DNA from: JBBDJG01 sp040880005
Lineage (GTDB): Bacteria > Actinomycetota > Thermoleophilia > Solirubrobacterales > JBBDJG01
Length of the DNA stretch: 50,065 nt
Assembly: GCA_040880005.1 (NCBI GenBank)
Contig: JBBDJG010000003.1
Location: forward strand, 1-50,065
Direction: 5' to 3'
Positions within the stretch are counted from its first letter, which is position 1, and every line of letters starts with the position of its first letter. The notes under the pieces were generated by a model, which was given only the letters and a program-made list of their open reading frames with translations, searched no databases and had not been told where the DNA came from. Positions 41,681 to 49,799 of this stretch are shown piece after piece. Made by a program: the position numbers and the translations under genes.

Positions 41681-43675
41681 GTGGCAGAGCAAGCAAGCAA
41701 AGACATCGTACGAAGCAGAGGATGGGCGCGGCGCCTCGTGGTGGCGAGCGTGGCAGCCGCCGCGCTAGCGCTGGTCGTCGGACCCACCCCTCCGGCGCGG
41801 GCCGCCCCGATCGCGATCAGCGACTTCTCCGTCACCCCTGTGGCGAACTCTGCCACCGACTCCGCGGGCCTCGCTCCAACTCAGGCGGGTGCTCACCCGG
41901 ACATCAAGGTCACGGTGAAGTTCTGCCCCGATAGCGGTGCCTGTGATGCGCCAGGCTCCTCCGAGGATGTCCGGGACCTCCACGTGGAGCTGCCGCCGGG
42001 GCTGATCGCCAACACTCAGGCATTGCCTCACTGCACAAGCGAGCAGTTCATGAATGGCTTTGCGGGTTGCCCGGGCGGAACGATTGCAGGTTCGCCAATC
42101 GGCGCAGTGTCGATCGAGGCCGACGCGTACGGCCAGGTTAAGACGGCCAAGGGCTACATCTACAACGTTGAAAGCGCCGGCTCGGTCGCTAAGCAGGGCA
42201 TCATGTTGAGAGCGGTCGACGCCCTGGGCAACATCTTGCCGCATGAGCCGGTGCCTCGCTTGCTAGCCAGCGTAAGCCTGCGCGCGACCGACGCCGGCCT
42301 TAACTCCGCGACGCTAGCGCTGCCGAAAACCGCCTGTAGTTCGGCGAGCTGGACCTCCTCCAATCCCCCCTGCAGCAATGGATCGACGCCACTGGACATA
42401 AAGGTCAAGAAACTCGAATTGACCCTGTACGGGCGGAGACCGAATGGCCCTTCACTGGCGCTGATCACCAACCCGACTTCGTGTTCCCCCCCGGCGACGG
42501 CGAGGGTGGTGGCGAACTCCTACAACGACTCGAACTTGACCGAGTTCCCCTCGAGCTTCACGTCCACCGGCTGCCCCGCGGTCGAGTTCACGCCCGCGCT
42601 GGACGTCGAGCGCGAGACCGACCAGGCGCTCGCGCCGAGCGGCTATACGGTCACGGTCGGCCTGCCCGGCAACAGCGACCCGGCGAAGATCGACCAGGCC
42701 CACCTGGAGCGCTCCGAGGTGACACTGCCGGCGGGCGTGGGGTTCAATCCGGGGGCCAACCTAGTGCGATGTGACGAAGCCGGCGAGGAGAATGCCTTCA
42801 ATGCCGTTTCCGACACGGCGGCCACCTGCCTTCCCGCCTCCGACGTCGGCGACATCACCGTGGCGACGCCGCTGATCGACGGCGACCCATCCACGACGGA
42901 GCTCGATCCCCTAAGTGGCGATGTCTACCTCGGTCCCCCCAGCAGCGACGGCGACCAGCTCTTCGCCCAGGTGCAGGCCGGTGAGACGGCGCGCGTCAAG
43001 CTGCTCGGTCAGGAGACGACAGATCCGAACACCGGTCGGGTGAAGATCGTCTTCGACTCCCTGCCCCAGATCCCGTTCACGAGTCTCGAGATGAAACTCC
43101 GCGGCGGGCCCAACGCGATCCTGCGCAACTCCGCCACCTGCGGCTCCGCCGCGGTGGACGCCACCCTGACCCCCTGGAGCGGCGGCTCGGACGACATCTC
43201 CAGCCACTCTCTCCAGACCACCGGCTGCCAGGCGACGACCTCTCCCGGCACGACGCCGCCCGGCACGACCACCACGCCTCCGCCTTCCCAGGACGTGGCG
43301 GTCAAGATCGCCGGCGGCCCGGCAACCGTGACCCGCGCCGGCAGGACCTCGATCGGCATCACGTGCGTCGCCCAGACGGCGAGCTGCAAGGGGGCGCTCA
43401 CGCTGCGAACCGCCGTGCGGGTCAAAGGCGCCGGCAGGGGGTCGCGCGCAAAGCGCAAGCGCACTCTGACCCTCGGGCGCGGATCCTTCCTGGTGGCGGC
43501 GGGCCAGCGCAGCGTCGTCTACGTGCGGCTCTCGCGCGTCGGGCGCCGCGCCTTGCTTCGCCTCGGCTACCTGAAGGTTGGGGTGACCGCGAATCCGGAA
43601 GGTGGAGTGCCTGCTGTTGGGACGGTCAGGCTCAGCCCGTCGAAGGCCCTGCGCAGGAAGGCGCGCAGCCGTTAA
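41681..43675 (+). CDS. large secreted repeat-type surface protein (first of tandem pair)
   Basis: The 664-residue product has a signal peptide (VVASVAAAALALVVG, cleavage near ARAAP). A beta-rich domain bears the actinobacterial motif EDVRDLHVELPPGLIA, then cysteine-rich segments (CTSEQFMNGFAGC). A middle domain (about 300-525) ends in ATCGSAAVDATLTPWSGG. A Thr/Pro linker (TTPPGTTTTPPPS) leads to a basic C-terminal domain with CVAQTASCKGALTL and RALLRLGYLKVGV. Start GTG 41681 has a GGGAAGG Shine-Dalgarno. The next gene is a shorter paralogue. No enzymatic motif is seen; an adhesive or structural envelope role is an inference. Confidence 0.75.
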   Translation: MAEQASKDIVRSRGWARRLVVASVAAAALALVVGPTPPARAAPIAISDFSVTPVANSATDSAGLAPTQAGAHPDIKVTVKFCPDSGACDAPGSSEDVRDLHVELPPGLIANTQALPHCTSEQFMNGFAGCPGGTIAGSPIGAVSIEADAYGQVKTAKGYIYNVESAGSVAKQGIMLRAVDALGNILPHEPVPRLLASVSLRATDAGLNSATLALPKTACSSASWTSSNPPCSNGSTPLDIKVKKLELTLYGRRPNGPSLALITNPTSCSPPATARVVANSYNDSNLTEFPSSFTSTGCPAVEFTPALDVERETDQALAPSGYTVTVGLPGNSDPAKIDQAHLERSEVTLPAGVGFNPGANLVRCDEAGEENAFNAVSDTAATCLPASDVGDITVATPLIDGDPSTTELDPLSGDVYLGPPSSDGDQLFAQVQAGETARVKLLGQETTDPNTGRVKIVFDSLPQIPFTSLEMKLRGGPNAILRNSATCGSAAVDATLTPWSGGSDDISSHSLQTTGCQATTSPGTTPPGTTTTPPPSQDVAVKIAGGPATVTRAGRTSIGITCVAQTASCKGALTLRTAVRVKGAGRGSRAKRKRTLTLGRGSFLVAAGQRSVVYVRLSRVGRRALLRLGYLKVGVTANPEGGVPAVGTVRLSPSKALRRKARSR

Positions 43676-43683
43676 GCGGCTGT
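43665..43683 (+). terminator. hairpin at the stop codon of the first surface protein gene
   Basis: GCAGCCG (43665-43671) and CGGCTGT (43677-43683) pair around a 5-nt loop that contains part of the stop codon. It is a compact hairpin at the gene end but lacks a U-tract. Confidence 0.4.
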
Positions 43684-43807
43684 TAGCTCGTCGTTGGGCT
43701 TGGTCCGCAGACCTACAGCGGGGCCGCCTCGCGACCGATGGCCAGACGGGCATTCGCCCCGCTGGTTCGAGCCAGCGCCTCGGGACAGGGAGGGCCTGAG
43801 AATCAAA

Positions 43808-45508
43808 TTGGGGCAGAGAACGAACACAAACGCGGGCCATGACCCCCGCCGTCGGGGCCTAGTACCGCATCAACCAACGTTTGCCGACGCGGCACTAGCG
43901 GCGATAGGGCGACTGGGCGTGCTGGCGACCCTCGCGGCGGCAGCGATCGTCGTCGCCGTTCCCTCAACTGCGCAGGCCAGCTTCGGCATCACCGCCTTGT
44001 CGGTCACCCCATCGACGCTCCAGGCCGGGGGCAACCCGAACGTGACGTTCTCGATGTCGTTCGCCAACAACACGCCCGCCACCGACGAGGACGTCAGGGA
44101 CCTGACGCTGCACCTTCCGCCCGGCTTGATCGCCGACCCGAACGCGACCGCCCGCTGCCCGACCAACGTCTTCGAGGCAGCGGCCTGCGACTTCACGGCG
44201 CATCGCATCGGCACCGCCACCATCTACTACCTCGACTCCGGCGCCAACCCCCAGTCCCGTGCCGCCCAGGCCTACAACGTCCAGACCGTCGGCAACGAGC
44301 CCGCGCGGCTCGGTCTCTACGCGTCCGGCATGACCCCCGTACCCGCCCCCGTGAGCCTGCGCAGCGCCGACTGGGGCATCGACTCCCAGATGACCAACCT
44401 GCCGCGGACCGACTCGGGCTCCGAGATCACGATCACGGGGATGGACCTGACGCTGTTCGGGCAGGCCGGCAGCCCGGCGGCCGCGTTCATGACCAACCCG
44501 ACCTCGTGCGCCGCGGCATCGACGGCCCTCGACGTCACCTCGTACGGTGGCGCCACCAGCCAGGCGACGGCGAGCTTCACCCCCACCGGCTGCGAGTCGC
44601 TGGCCCTCGCTCCCAAGCTGAGCGTCACCGCGGGCGCCAACGGAGAGCGGGTGAAGGACTCCCATCCCGACCTCAAGGTGGTCGTCACACAGGGACAGGG
44701 CGAGGCCGCCGTCAAGAGCAGAGTGGTGAAGCTACCCGATGTCCTGCGGCCGAACGTGTTCGGCATCGTCCAGAGCCTGTGCGGCGAGGAGCAGGTCTCG
44801 CAGCGGGCGTGCACGCAGGTCGGCAGCGCGACTGCCACGACGCCGTTCCTGTCCGGGTCGCTCTCGGGCCCCGTGTACGTGGTGCGCCAGGGAGGCGGAC
44901 TTCTGCCGAAGCTCTCGCTGCTGCTCGACGGAGCGGTGTCGACTCGCGTGGATGCCCAGCTCGCATTCGAGGGCAAGCGGACGGTGATCACCTTCAACGA
45001 TCTCCCCGACCTGCTCTTCACCCGCTTCGACTTGACGATCAACGGCGGCGACGGTGGCATGCTGAGCGTTTTCAGTGATCTCTGCACGGCCCAGGCCGCC
45101 ACTGTCGATGCCGTATTCGGTGGGCAAAACGGCAAGACCGTCACCGACACGCCGGCGCTCGCGCTGGCCGGCTGCGAGCCGTCGGTGTCGATCTCGACGC
45201 GCCCCGCCAAGATGACCAAGAAGGGCGTCGTACCGGTCACGCTCACATGTCACTCGCAGGGGGCAAGCTGCCAGGGAGCGCTGAAGCTCGCGAGTGCGGC
45301 CAAGGTCCGGCTCAGCGCCCGCGCACGAAGCCTGACGCTTGGCCGCAAGCCCTTCAAGATCGCCGCGGGTGGCAACTCGGCGGTCAAGGTGTCGCTCTCC
45401 CGCAAGTCGCGCAAGACGATGCTTCGCCTCAGACGCCTCAAGGTCAAGGCCACGGCGACCGTCGGCGGTTCGAAGACCATCCGGACGATCACCCTCAAGG
45501 CCCGCTGA
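43808..45508 (+). CDS. secreted surface protein (second of tandem pair)
   Basis: The product (566 residues from TTG 43808; the start is uncertain) has a hydrophobic signal segment (LGVLATLAAAAIVVAVPSTA). It repeats the paralogue's layout: EDVRDLTLHLPPGLIADPNA, ARLGLYASGM, a segment with TNPTSCAAAS, a middle domain ending FSDLCTAQAATVDAVFGG, then a C-terminal basic domain (CHSQGASCQGALKL, RKTMLRLRRLKVKATATV). The best Shine-Dalgarno-like sequence (GGGAGG) is about 15 nt before the TTG, so the true start may be non-standard. It is followed by a 180-nt gap before the GGDEF gene. Function unknown; presumably a cell-envelope component. Confidence 0.72.
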   Translation: MGQRTNTNAGHDPRRRGLVPHQPTFADAALAAIGRLGVLATLAAAAIVVAVPSTAQASFGITALSVTPSTLQAGGNPNVTFSMSFANNTPATDEDVRDLTLHLPPGLIADPNATARCPTNVFEAAACDFTAHRIGTATIYYLDSGANPQSRAAQAYNVQTVGNEPARLGLYASGMTPVPAPVSLRSADWGIDSQMTNLPRTDSGSEITITGMDLTLFGQAGSPAAAFMTNPTSCAAASTALDVTSYGGATSQATASFTPTGCESLALAPKLSVTAGANGERVKDSHPDLKVVVTQGQGEAAVKSRVVKLPDVLRPNVFGIVQSLCGEEQVSQRACTQVGSATATTPFLSGSLSGPVYVVRQGGGLLPKLSLLLDGAVSTRVDAQLAFEGKRTVITFNDLPDLLFTRFDLTINGGDGGMLSVFSDLCTAQAATVDAVFGGQNGKTVTDTPALALAGCEPSVSISTRPAKMTKKGVVPVTLTCHSQGASCQGALKLASAAKVRLSARARSLTLGRKPFKIAAGGNSAVKVSLSRKSRKTMLRLRRLKVKATATVGGSKTIRTITLKAR

Positions 45509-45572
45509 GCCGGTCGAACATGCGTCCAGTAGCGCGGCCTTTATCCGCCGCGTCTCGAGCGCCTGCTCGATA

Positions 45573-45586
45573 GGGCCTTGTGGCCC
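45573..45586. terminator. short hairpin between the surface protein and GGDEF genes
   Basis: GGGCC-TTGT-GGCCC is a 5-bp hairpin in the 180-nt gap. It could end the upstream transcript or be part of the leader of the GGDEF gene. I looked for a cyclic di-GMP riboswitch (GEMM) pattern in this gap and did not find one. Confidence 0.3.
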
Positions 45587-45688
45587 AAAGCGCGTGTCGC
45601 GACGGGACCAATCAGCCAGGCAGGGAGGCAGGCACCCGATCATCCAGGTCATCCAGGCCAGGGTGAGCGTCCAGACGGATCCGTACTC

Positions 45689-47365
45689 ATGAAACCGTTC
45701 GCCGAACAACTGCTGCGGGGGATCACCGCAAAACCCGCCGCCGACCCGACCACCGATCGGGCGCTGATGGCCCGCATCGGCGCGGCCCTCTTTGGGGCAG
45801 GGGCCACGCTGACCCTGGTCTGGCTGCTCAGCTTCGACCAGCCGGCCGGCTCCAACGAGCAGGGGCTGGTCGCGCAGATCGTCACCTCCTACGTGACCGC
45901 CGCGCTGGTGCTGGTCGCTTACAAGCGTGCCACCTGGTGGACGTACCAGCTTTTCAGCGTCTGGGCCACGCTGGTCATCACCGCGGGCATCTACTTCGCC
46001 GGCGAGAACGTGGCCATCTCGGCCCTGTTCTACGTCTGGGTGAACGAGTTCAGCTTCTACTTCTACTCTCGTGTCCAGGCGGTCGCGCAACTTGCCTTCA
46101 TCGGCCTCTGCTACGGGGTTACGCTTGTCCTCCAGGCGCCTCCGGACATCTTCACGCGCTGGATCATCACGATGGGCACGCTGATCGTGGCCGGCGTTCT
46201 GGTCAGCGCGCTGAGGGGACGGGTTCAGCATCTCGTCGAGCGACTCGCCGAAGCCGCCAACACAGACCACCTGACCGGCCTGCTCAACCGGCGCGCGTTC
46301 GACGAGGTACTCGACCGCGAACTGGAGCGGGCGCGCAGGAGCGCCAGCCAGCTGAGCCTGCTGGTCTGCGACCTCGACCACTTCAAGCAGGTCAACGACC
46401 GTCTCGGGCACCAGAAGGGGGACGTGGCGCTCGAGCGCCTGAGCGCGGTTCTCAACGAGACCAAGCGCCGGATTGACACGACGGCGAGGATGGGCGGCGA
46501 GGAGTTCGCCCTGGTTTTGCCGGAGACGGACCCGCAGGGCGCTTCGATGCTCGCCGAGAGGGTTCGCACTGCGGTCAAGCGGTCATTCGAGGCCGATCCC
46601 GTTCCGTTCACGATGAGCATTGGCGTGGCCAGCTTCCCCAACCACGGAAGGACCCCCGACGCGCTGCTGGGAGCGGCCGATCAAGCTCTGTACGCGGCCA
46701 AAGCGCTTGGTCGCAACTGCACCGTCATCCACGATCCCGACGCGGCAAGGCATCTGGAGGCGTTGGCTCAGGGCAGCGAGGCCGACGAGTATCTCTCGAG
46801 CGTCTTGCGATTGGCAGACACGCTCGGTATCCGCGACGCGCAGGCGGCGAGGCACTGCGAACGAGTTGGGCACTACAGCGAGATGACGGCGCGCGCGCTG
46901 GGCCTAGCCCCCGACGTCGCTGAGCGGGTGCGCCTGGCCGGCGTCCTGCACGACGTCGGCACCGCCAGCGTGCCCGAGTCGATCATGCGCAAAGAAGGAC
47001 CGCTCGACGAGGAGGAGTGGGCGGCGATAAGGAAGCACCCCGAGGCCGGCGCGCGGATTCTTGGCGCGGTCGGGCTGGACGAGGTTCGCGACACGGTGCT
47101 CGCTCACCAGGAGCGCGTAGACGGGAGTGGCTATCCCCGCGGGCAGCGCGGCGAGGAGATACCGCTGGAGGCCAGGATTCTGGCGGTGGCGGACGCCTAC
47201 GAGGCGATGACGAGCGGCCGCCCCTACAAGCCCGCGCTGGGCCCGCAGGAAGCAGGCGAGCAGCTCCTCCAAGGCGCCGGGACGCAGTTCGACCGCCGCG
47301 TCGTCGAGGCCTTCCTGGGAGCGCTCGAGCGAGAAGGCGCGGGGGACACGCCGAAGGCGGCCTGA
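45689..47365 (+). CDS. membrane GGDEF/HD-GYP cyclic di-GMP protein
   Basis: The 558-residue product has six N-terminal membrane helices (about 25-180), a GGDEF domain with active motif GGEEF at 270-274, and a C-terminal HD-GYP domain (HDVGTASVP near 420; HQERVDGSGYPRG near 476). GGEEF is a functional variant. An inhibitory I-site, RRID, lies in the canonical place (RxxDxxxRxGGEEF). The HD-GYP retains HD, the HxE-type HQE and GYP, so both synthesis and hydrolysis of cyclic di-GMP are possible. The ATG at 45689 begins the protein; no Shine-Dalgarno is visible. The neighbouring surface proteins and pilin-like domain suggest a surface-attachment context. Confidence 0.9.
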   Translation: MKPFAEQLLRGITAKPAADPTTDRALMARIGAALFGAGATLTLVWLLSFDQPAGSNEQGLVAQIVTSYVTAALVLVAYKRATWWTYQLFSVWATLVITAGIYFAGENVAISALFYVWVNEFSFYFYSRVQAVAQLAFIGLCYGVTLVLQAPPDIFTRWIITMGTLIVAGVLVSALRGRVQHLVERLAEAANTDHLTGLLNRRAFDEVLDRELERARRSASQLSLLVCDLDHFKQVNDRLGHQKGDVALERLSAVLNETKRRIDTTARMGGEEFALVLPETDPQGASMLAERVRTAVKRSFEADPVPFTMSIGVASFPNHGRTPDALLGAADQALYAAKALGRNCTVIHDPDAARHLEALAQGSEADEYLSSVLRLADTLGIRDAQAARHCERVGHYSEMTARALGLAPDVAERVRLAGVLHDVGTASVPESIMRKEGPLDEEEWAAIRKHPEAGARILGAVGLDEVRDTVLAHQERVDGSGYPRGQRGEEIPLEARILAVADAYEAMTSGRPYKPALGPQEAGEQLLQGAGTQFDRRVVEAFLGALEREGAGDTPKAA

Positions 47366-47383
47366 CCCGCGACCCCGCGCGGG
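47366..47383. terminator. bidirectional terminator-like hairpin between convergent genes
   Basis: CCCGCG (47366-47371) pairs perfectly with CGCGGG (47378-47383) across a 6-nt loop in the 48-nt gap between the GGDEF gene and the convergent gene at 47414. It has no U-tract. Confidence 0.45.
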
Positions 47384-47413
47384 ACCGCTTACCTCACAAC
47401 CTGCCCCGAGCCC

Positions 47414-48229
47414 TCAGAACTTGGAGCAGGGGAGGCTGTCGGCTCGCGTGAGCCGCTGGCCGCCCGCGTAGGAGTAGGTCGCCTCGAAGCCCACCTTCCT
47501 CGAGCCTGGGCAGGACGGCCGGGTCAGCCAGAAAAGCTTCTTCCCCCGCTTGCGCGTCCTGAGGCCGGAAAGCTCCCAGTCGAACTTGGTGACGCTCATG
47601 CTGTCGGCCACCTCAAGGTCTTGGCGGTAGCCGTACGTGCCCCTGCGATCGACCGCGAGAGTCGTCCTGACCAGCGGCCTGATGTCGGCGACGAACGGGT
47701 ACTGCTTGACGATCGAGGCCGTCGAGTCGGGTACCACGAGCACGAGCACCGACGCAACGGCGCCGCGCTTCGCACCCTTGGACAGGAAGAGATAGACCTT
47801 GCCCGGGACGACCTGGTCGAACAACGGTTGCAGATCGATCTCCATCGTGCCCGTGCCTATCCGCGAACGGCGGCAGTCGTTCGGGTCCCTGGACTCGTTC
47901 AGCGCGTCGTAGTCGCAGAGGAAGTCATCGTTGAGGAACTGCCGCCTGATCGAGACCCCGGCCGGGAAGCGCAGCTTGATGCTCTCGGTTGCGGGGGTGG
48001 CGGCGCCGTCGGTGTCGTAGCTGCTCGACAGGAAGCTCAGCGTATACGCGCCCCAGCTCTTGGCGCCCTTCAGCCGGACGTCGAAGCGCTGCTCCACCTG
48101 GGCCGAGGCCGGGGGCGCCAGCGCCGCCAGCGCAAGCGTCGCCAGCGCGAGCGCCGATATCGAGGCCTTCCCGCGTGAACTGCTGTGAAGTTTGAGATGT
48201 CGAGCAGCCAAAACACACCTCGGAGCCAA
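47414..48229 (-). CDS. secreted protein of unknown function
   Basis: The product (271 residues from TTG 48229; the start is uncertain) has a signal peptide ISALALATLALAALAPPASA. The mature part is beta-rich with conserved-looking cysteines (LCDYDALNESRDPNDCRRSR, RPSCPGSRKVG, SLPCSKF) and a GKVYLFLSKGAKRGAVASVL strand. It resembles the N-terminal modules of the actinobacterial surface proteins at 41.7-45.5 kb only in style, not in motif. The ending EATYSYAGGQRLTRADSLPC recurs as a common style in Thermoleophilia secreted proteins. It is convergent with the GGDEF gene. No biochemical role can be assigned. Confidence 0.65.
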   Translation of the reverse strand: MAPRCVLAARHLKLHSSSRGKASISALALATLALAALAPPASAQVEQRFDVRLKGAKSWGAYTLSFLSSSYDTDGAATPATESIKLRFPAGVSIRRQFLNDDFLCDYDALNESRDPNDCRRSRIGTGTMEIDLQPLFDQVVPGKVYLFLSKGAKRGAVASVLVLVVPDSTASIVKQYPFVADIRPLVRTTLAVDRRGTYGYRQDLEVADSMSVTKFDWELSGLRTRKRGKKLFWLTRPSCPGSRKVGFEATYSYAGGQRLTRADSLPCSKF

Positions 48230-48386
48230 GGTTCATTCATTACCTCGACTGGACGGCCGGCCCTCTTTAGCGGGGCCTGTCCAGGAGGCCGATCATTGGC
48301 GGCAGCACAGCAGTCTCGGGAGCCGCGGGGCGCGCTTCTAGGACTGTGGCCTTAACGTAACCGCAACGTTTGCGCGCGGCGCATCG

Positions 48387-48689
48387 CTATCCGGGCCGCG
48401 CACCCTCGAGACGCGCGGCGAGAGCCGCATCGCGCGCTCGCTCCCCGTGGCGGAACAGTCTCCACAGCTCGCGCGGTACGACTCGGAGGCCACGGTGCCG
48501 CGCGACCCGCCAAGTCTCTCTTCCGACGAGAGCAACTCCGCTCCAGAAAAGCACAGGCATCGAAATGACGAGCACGGTTGCGTAGGTGGCGCGCTGGCTG
48601 GCGGAGATGTCGAGCAGCGGCAGTGCCGCGATCACGAGCAGGATCAGCTTGGACAGGACGATGTTTGCGATGCCCAGACGAAGCACCAT
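48387..48689 (-). CDS. small two-helix membrane protein
   Basis: The 100-residue product has two hydrophobic helices (VLSKLILLVIAALPLLDI, about 11-28, and YATVLVISMPVLFWSGVALV, about 36-55) followed by a basic cytoplasmic tail (RVARHRGLRVVPRELWRLF). No family is recognised. The ATG at 48689 lies 9 nt after TAGCAT (48704-48699 on the minus strand), a leaderless-type arrangement also used by the mntA-like gene nearby. It sits 33 nt from the first copy of the repeat family. Small size and lack of homology make the call moderate. Confidence 0.55.
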   Translation of the reverse strand: MVLRLGIANIVLSKLILLVIAALPLLDISASQRATYATVLVISMPVLFWSGVALVGRETWRVARHRGLRVVPRELWRLFRHGERARDAALAARLEGARPG

Positions 48690-48721
48690 GCTGCAAGCAT
48701 GCTATCGAAGAGCGCCGCGTC

Positions 48722-48835
48722 AGTGGCGGAGCAGCCTCGCCGGTCGAGTGCTGCGCACTTGACTCGGCTCAGAACGGAGCTGCTTGGATAGCAGCTCCTA
48801 TGAACGCCCGACACGCGGATTATGATGCCGCGTGT
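48722..48835 (+). repeat. repeat family copy A with hairpins (upstream of the mntA-like gene)
   Basis: This copy begins AGTGGCGGAGCAGCC. It has hairpin 1, TCGAGTGC-TGC-GCACTTGA (48744-48762), the conserved spacer CTCGGCTCAGAACG, and hairpin 2, GGAGCTGCT-TGGAT-AGCAGCTCC (48776-48798). Its third hairpin, ACACGCGG/CCGCGTGT (48811-48835), differs entirely from that of copy B. Compared with copy B, hairpin 2 keeps the loop TGGAT and shows three compensatory base-pair changes, so the fold is conserved rather than the primary sequence. Confidence 0.8.
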
Positions 48836-48952
48836 TCTGCCCATTGTGCTGGGAAATGCACGAGCAATCGGGCCACGATGGGGCCAGCTTTGGAACATCC
48901 CCATCAGTCGAAGCGTCGGATGGAAGGAGCTGTTCGTCTCTGCCGTGCCGGC

Positions 48953-48958
48953 TAGCAT
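48953..48958 (+). promoter_or_regulatory. -10 element of the mntA-hepT pair (leaderless type)
   Basis: TAGCAT ends 9 nt before the ATG at 48968. It is identical in sequence and spacing to the signal of the small membrane protein gene at 48689. Confidence 0.45.
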
Positions 48959-48967
48959 TGTTGGGCA

Positions 48968-49255
48968 ATGACCTTCGCCGAATTAGCGAAAAAGCGCGAT
49001 GAGATACTTGCAATAGCCAAACGGCATGGTGCACACAACCTGCGCGTGTTCGGATCCGTGGCGAATGATGCTGGCGGTGACCAAAGTGATATTGACTTCC
49101 TGGTCGAATTCGACCCCGATCGAAGTCTTCTCGACCAGGTGCGCTTGATCCACGATCTTGAGGAACTTCTTGGCCGCGACGTCGACGTGGCCGAGCCGAC
49201 CGGTCTTCACCGGATGATTCGCAACGAGATACTGCAGCAAGCTCGGACTCTGTGA
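48968..49255 (+). CDS. mntA: MntA-like minimal nucleotidyltransferase (antitoxin)
   Basis: The 95-residue protein is a minimal nucleotidyltransferase with NLRVFGSVANDAGGDQSDID, then FLVEFDPDRSLLDQV; the GS...SDID metal-binding pattern is intact. In characterised MntA-HepT systems the nucleotidyltransferase AMPylates and neutralises the HepT toxin. The ATG at 48968 follows TAGCAT by 9 nt. The HepT-like gene starts within its stop (GTGA), the usual coupled toxin-antitoxin layout. The gene is visibly more AT-rich than its surroundings, and the pair is bracketed by repeat copies, both suggesting horizontal acquisition. Confidence 0.88.
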   Translation: MTFAELAKKRDEILAIAKRHGAHNLRVFGSVANDAGGDQSDIDFLVEFDPDRSLLDQVRLIHDLEELLGRDVDVAEPTGLHRMIRNEILQQARTL

Positions 49256-49584
49256 CGAGAGATCTTTTCTACCTTACGTATATCGCCGAATGCATCGAGC
49301 GAATCGAGTCATTCACCTCGGAAGGACGTGACGCATTCATGGCGGATCGCCGCAGCCAAGACGCCGTTCTTCGCAACCTCGAGCTGATCGGGGCCACAGT
49401 CAAGCGGCTGTCCGCCACTGCTCGCAGCAACGACAGCATCGGGTGGAGCGATATCGCGGGGATGCGTGACGTGCTCGCGCACGATTATCTCGAGGTCGAC
49501 CTCGGCCGAATCTGGAATATCGCGAAGGAAGAGCTGCCCGGCCTCAGGGCGGCTGTCGCACGGCAGCTGTCGGGAGAGCAATGA
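49252..49584 (+). CDS. hepT: HepT-like ribonuclease toxin (DUF86 family)
   Basis: The 110-residue helical protein has the HEPN/HepT catalytic pattern RDVLAHDYLEVD (R-x4-H with following Tyr) near residue 70, plus LRNLELIGATVKRLS, typical of DUF86. HepT toxins are HEPN ribonucleases. The GTG start overlaps the mntA stop by 4 nt. Its stop is 3 nt from repeat copy B. The catalytic residues are intact, so the toxin is probably active if expressed; silencing by MntA-type AMPylation on its tyrosine is the expected control. Confidence 0.88.
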   Translation: MTRDLFYLTYIAECIERIESFTSEGRDAFMADRRSQDAVLRNLELIGATVKRLSATARSNDSIGWSDIAGMRDVLAHDYLEVDLGRIWNIAKEELPGLRAAVARQLSGEQ

Positions 49585-49587
49585 GAA

Positions 49588-49686
49588 GGTGGCGGAGGAG
49601 CCTCGCCGGTCAAGTGCTGTGCACTTGACTCGGCTCAGAACGGACTTGCCTGGATGGCAAGTCCTACGAACCCCCTTCGGGGGTTC
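49588..49686 (+). repeat. repeat family copy B (immediately after hepT)
   Basis: This copy runs from GGTGGCGGAGGAGCC through hairpin 1, TCAAGTGC-TGT-GCACTTGA (49610-49628), and hairpin 2, GGACTTGCC-TGGAT-GGCAAGTCC (49642-49664), to hairpin 3, GAACCCCC-TTC-GGGGGTTC (49668-49686). Read as a tRNA, hairpin 2 resembles an anticodon arm (CTTGC-CTGGATG-GCAAG) with T33 and a GGA triplet. Only 3 nt separate it from the hepT stop. Confidence 0.85.
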
Positions 49687-49702
49687 TCATCCCGCCTCCA
49701 AG

Positions 49703-49743
49703 GTCGCCAGCGAAATCCCCCACGAGGGCATTTCGCAGGCGAC
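49703..49743. repeat. long imperfect inverted repeat between copies B and C
   Basis: GTCGCC (49703-49708) pairs with GGCGAC (49738-49743) and CGAAAT (49711-49716) with ATTTCG (49730-49735); these twelve pairs are interrupted only by a 2x2 mismatch, and CCC/GGG can extend the top. The structure sits between two repeat copies and may be a component of the same element. Confidence 0.55.
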
Positions 49744-49799
49744 AGTGGCGGAGGAGCCTCGCCGGTCAAGTGCTGTGCACTTGACTCGGCTCAGAACGG
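49744..49799 (+). repeat. repeat family copy C, left part (runs into the gap)
   Basis: From AGTGGCGGAGGAGCC to CTCAGAACGG this part is essentially identical to the start of copy B, including hairpin 1 (TCAAGTGC-TGT-GCACTTGA). The sequence stops at the assembly gap exactly where copy B continues with ACTTGCC. Confidence 0.85.

Noticed and set aside
45509..45688. Cyclic di-GMP (GEMM) riboswitch upstream of the GGDEF gene
   Set aside because: The diagnostic GCAAACC and GACGCAAAGCC-like blocks are absent.
44732..46411. 559-codon minus-strand ORF antisense to the surface protein and GGDEF genes
   Set aside because: The composition is that of a shadow frame, and the plus-strand proteins have clear signal peptides and catalytic motifs.
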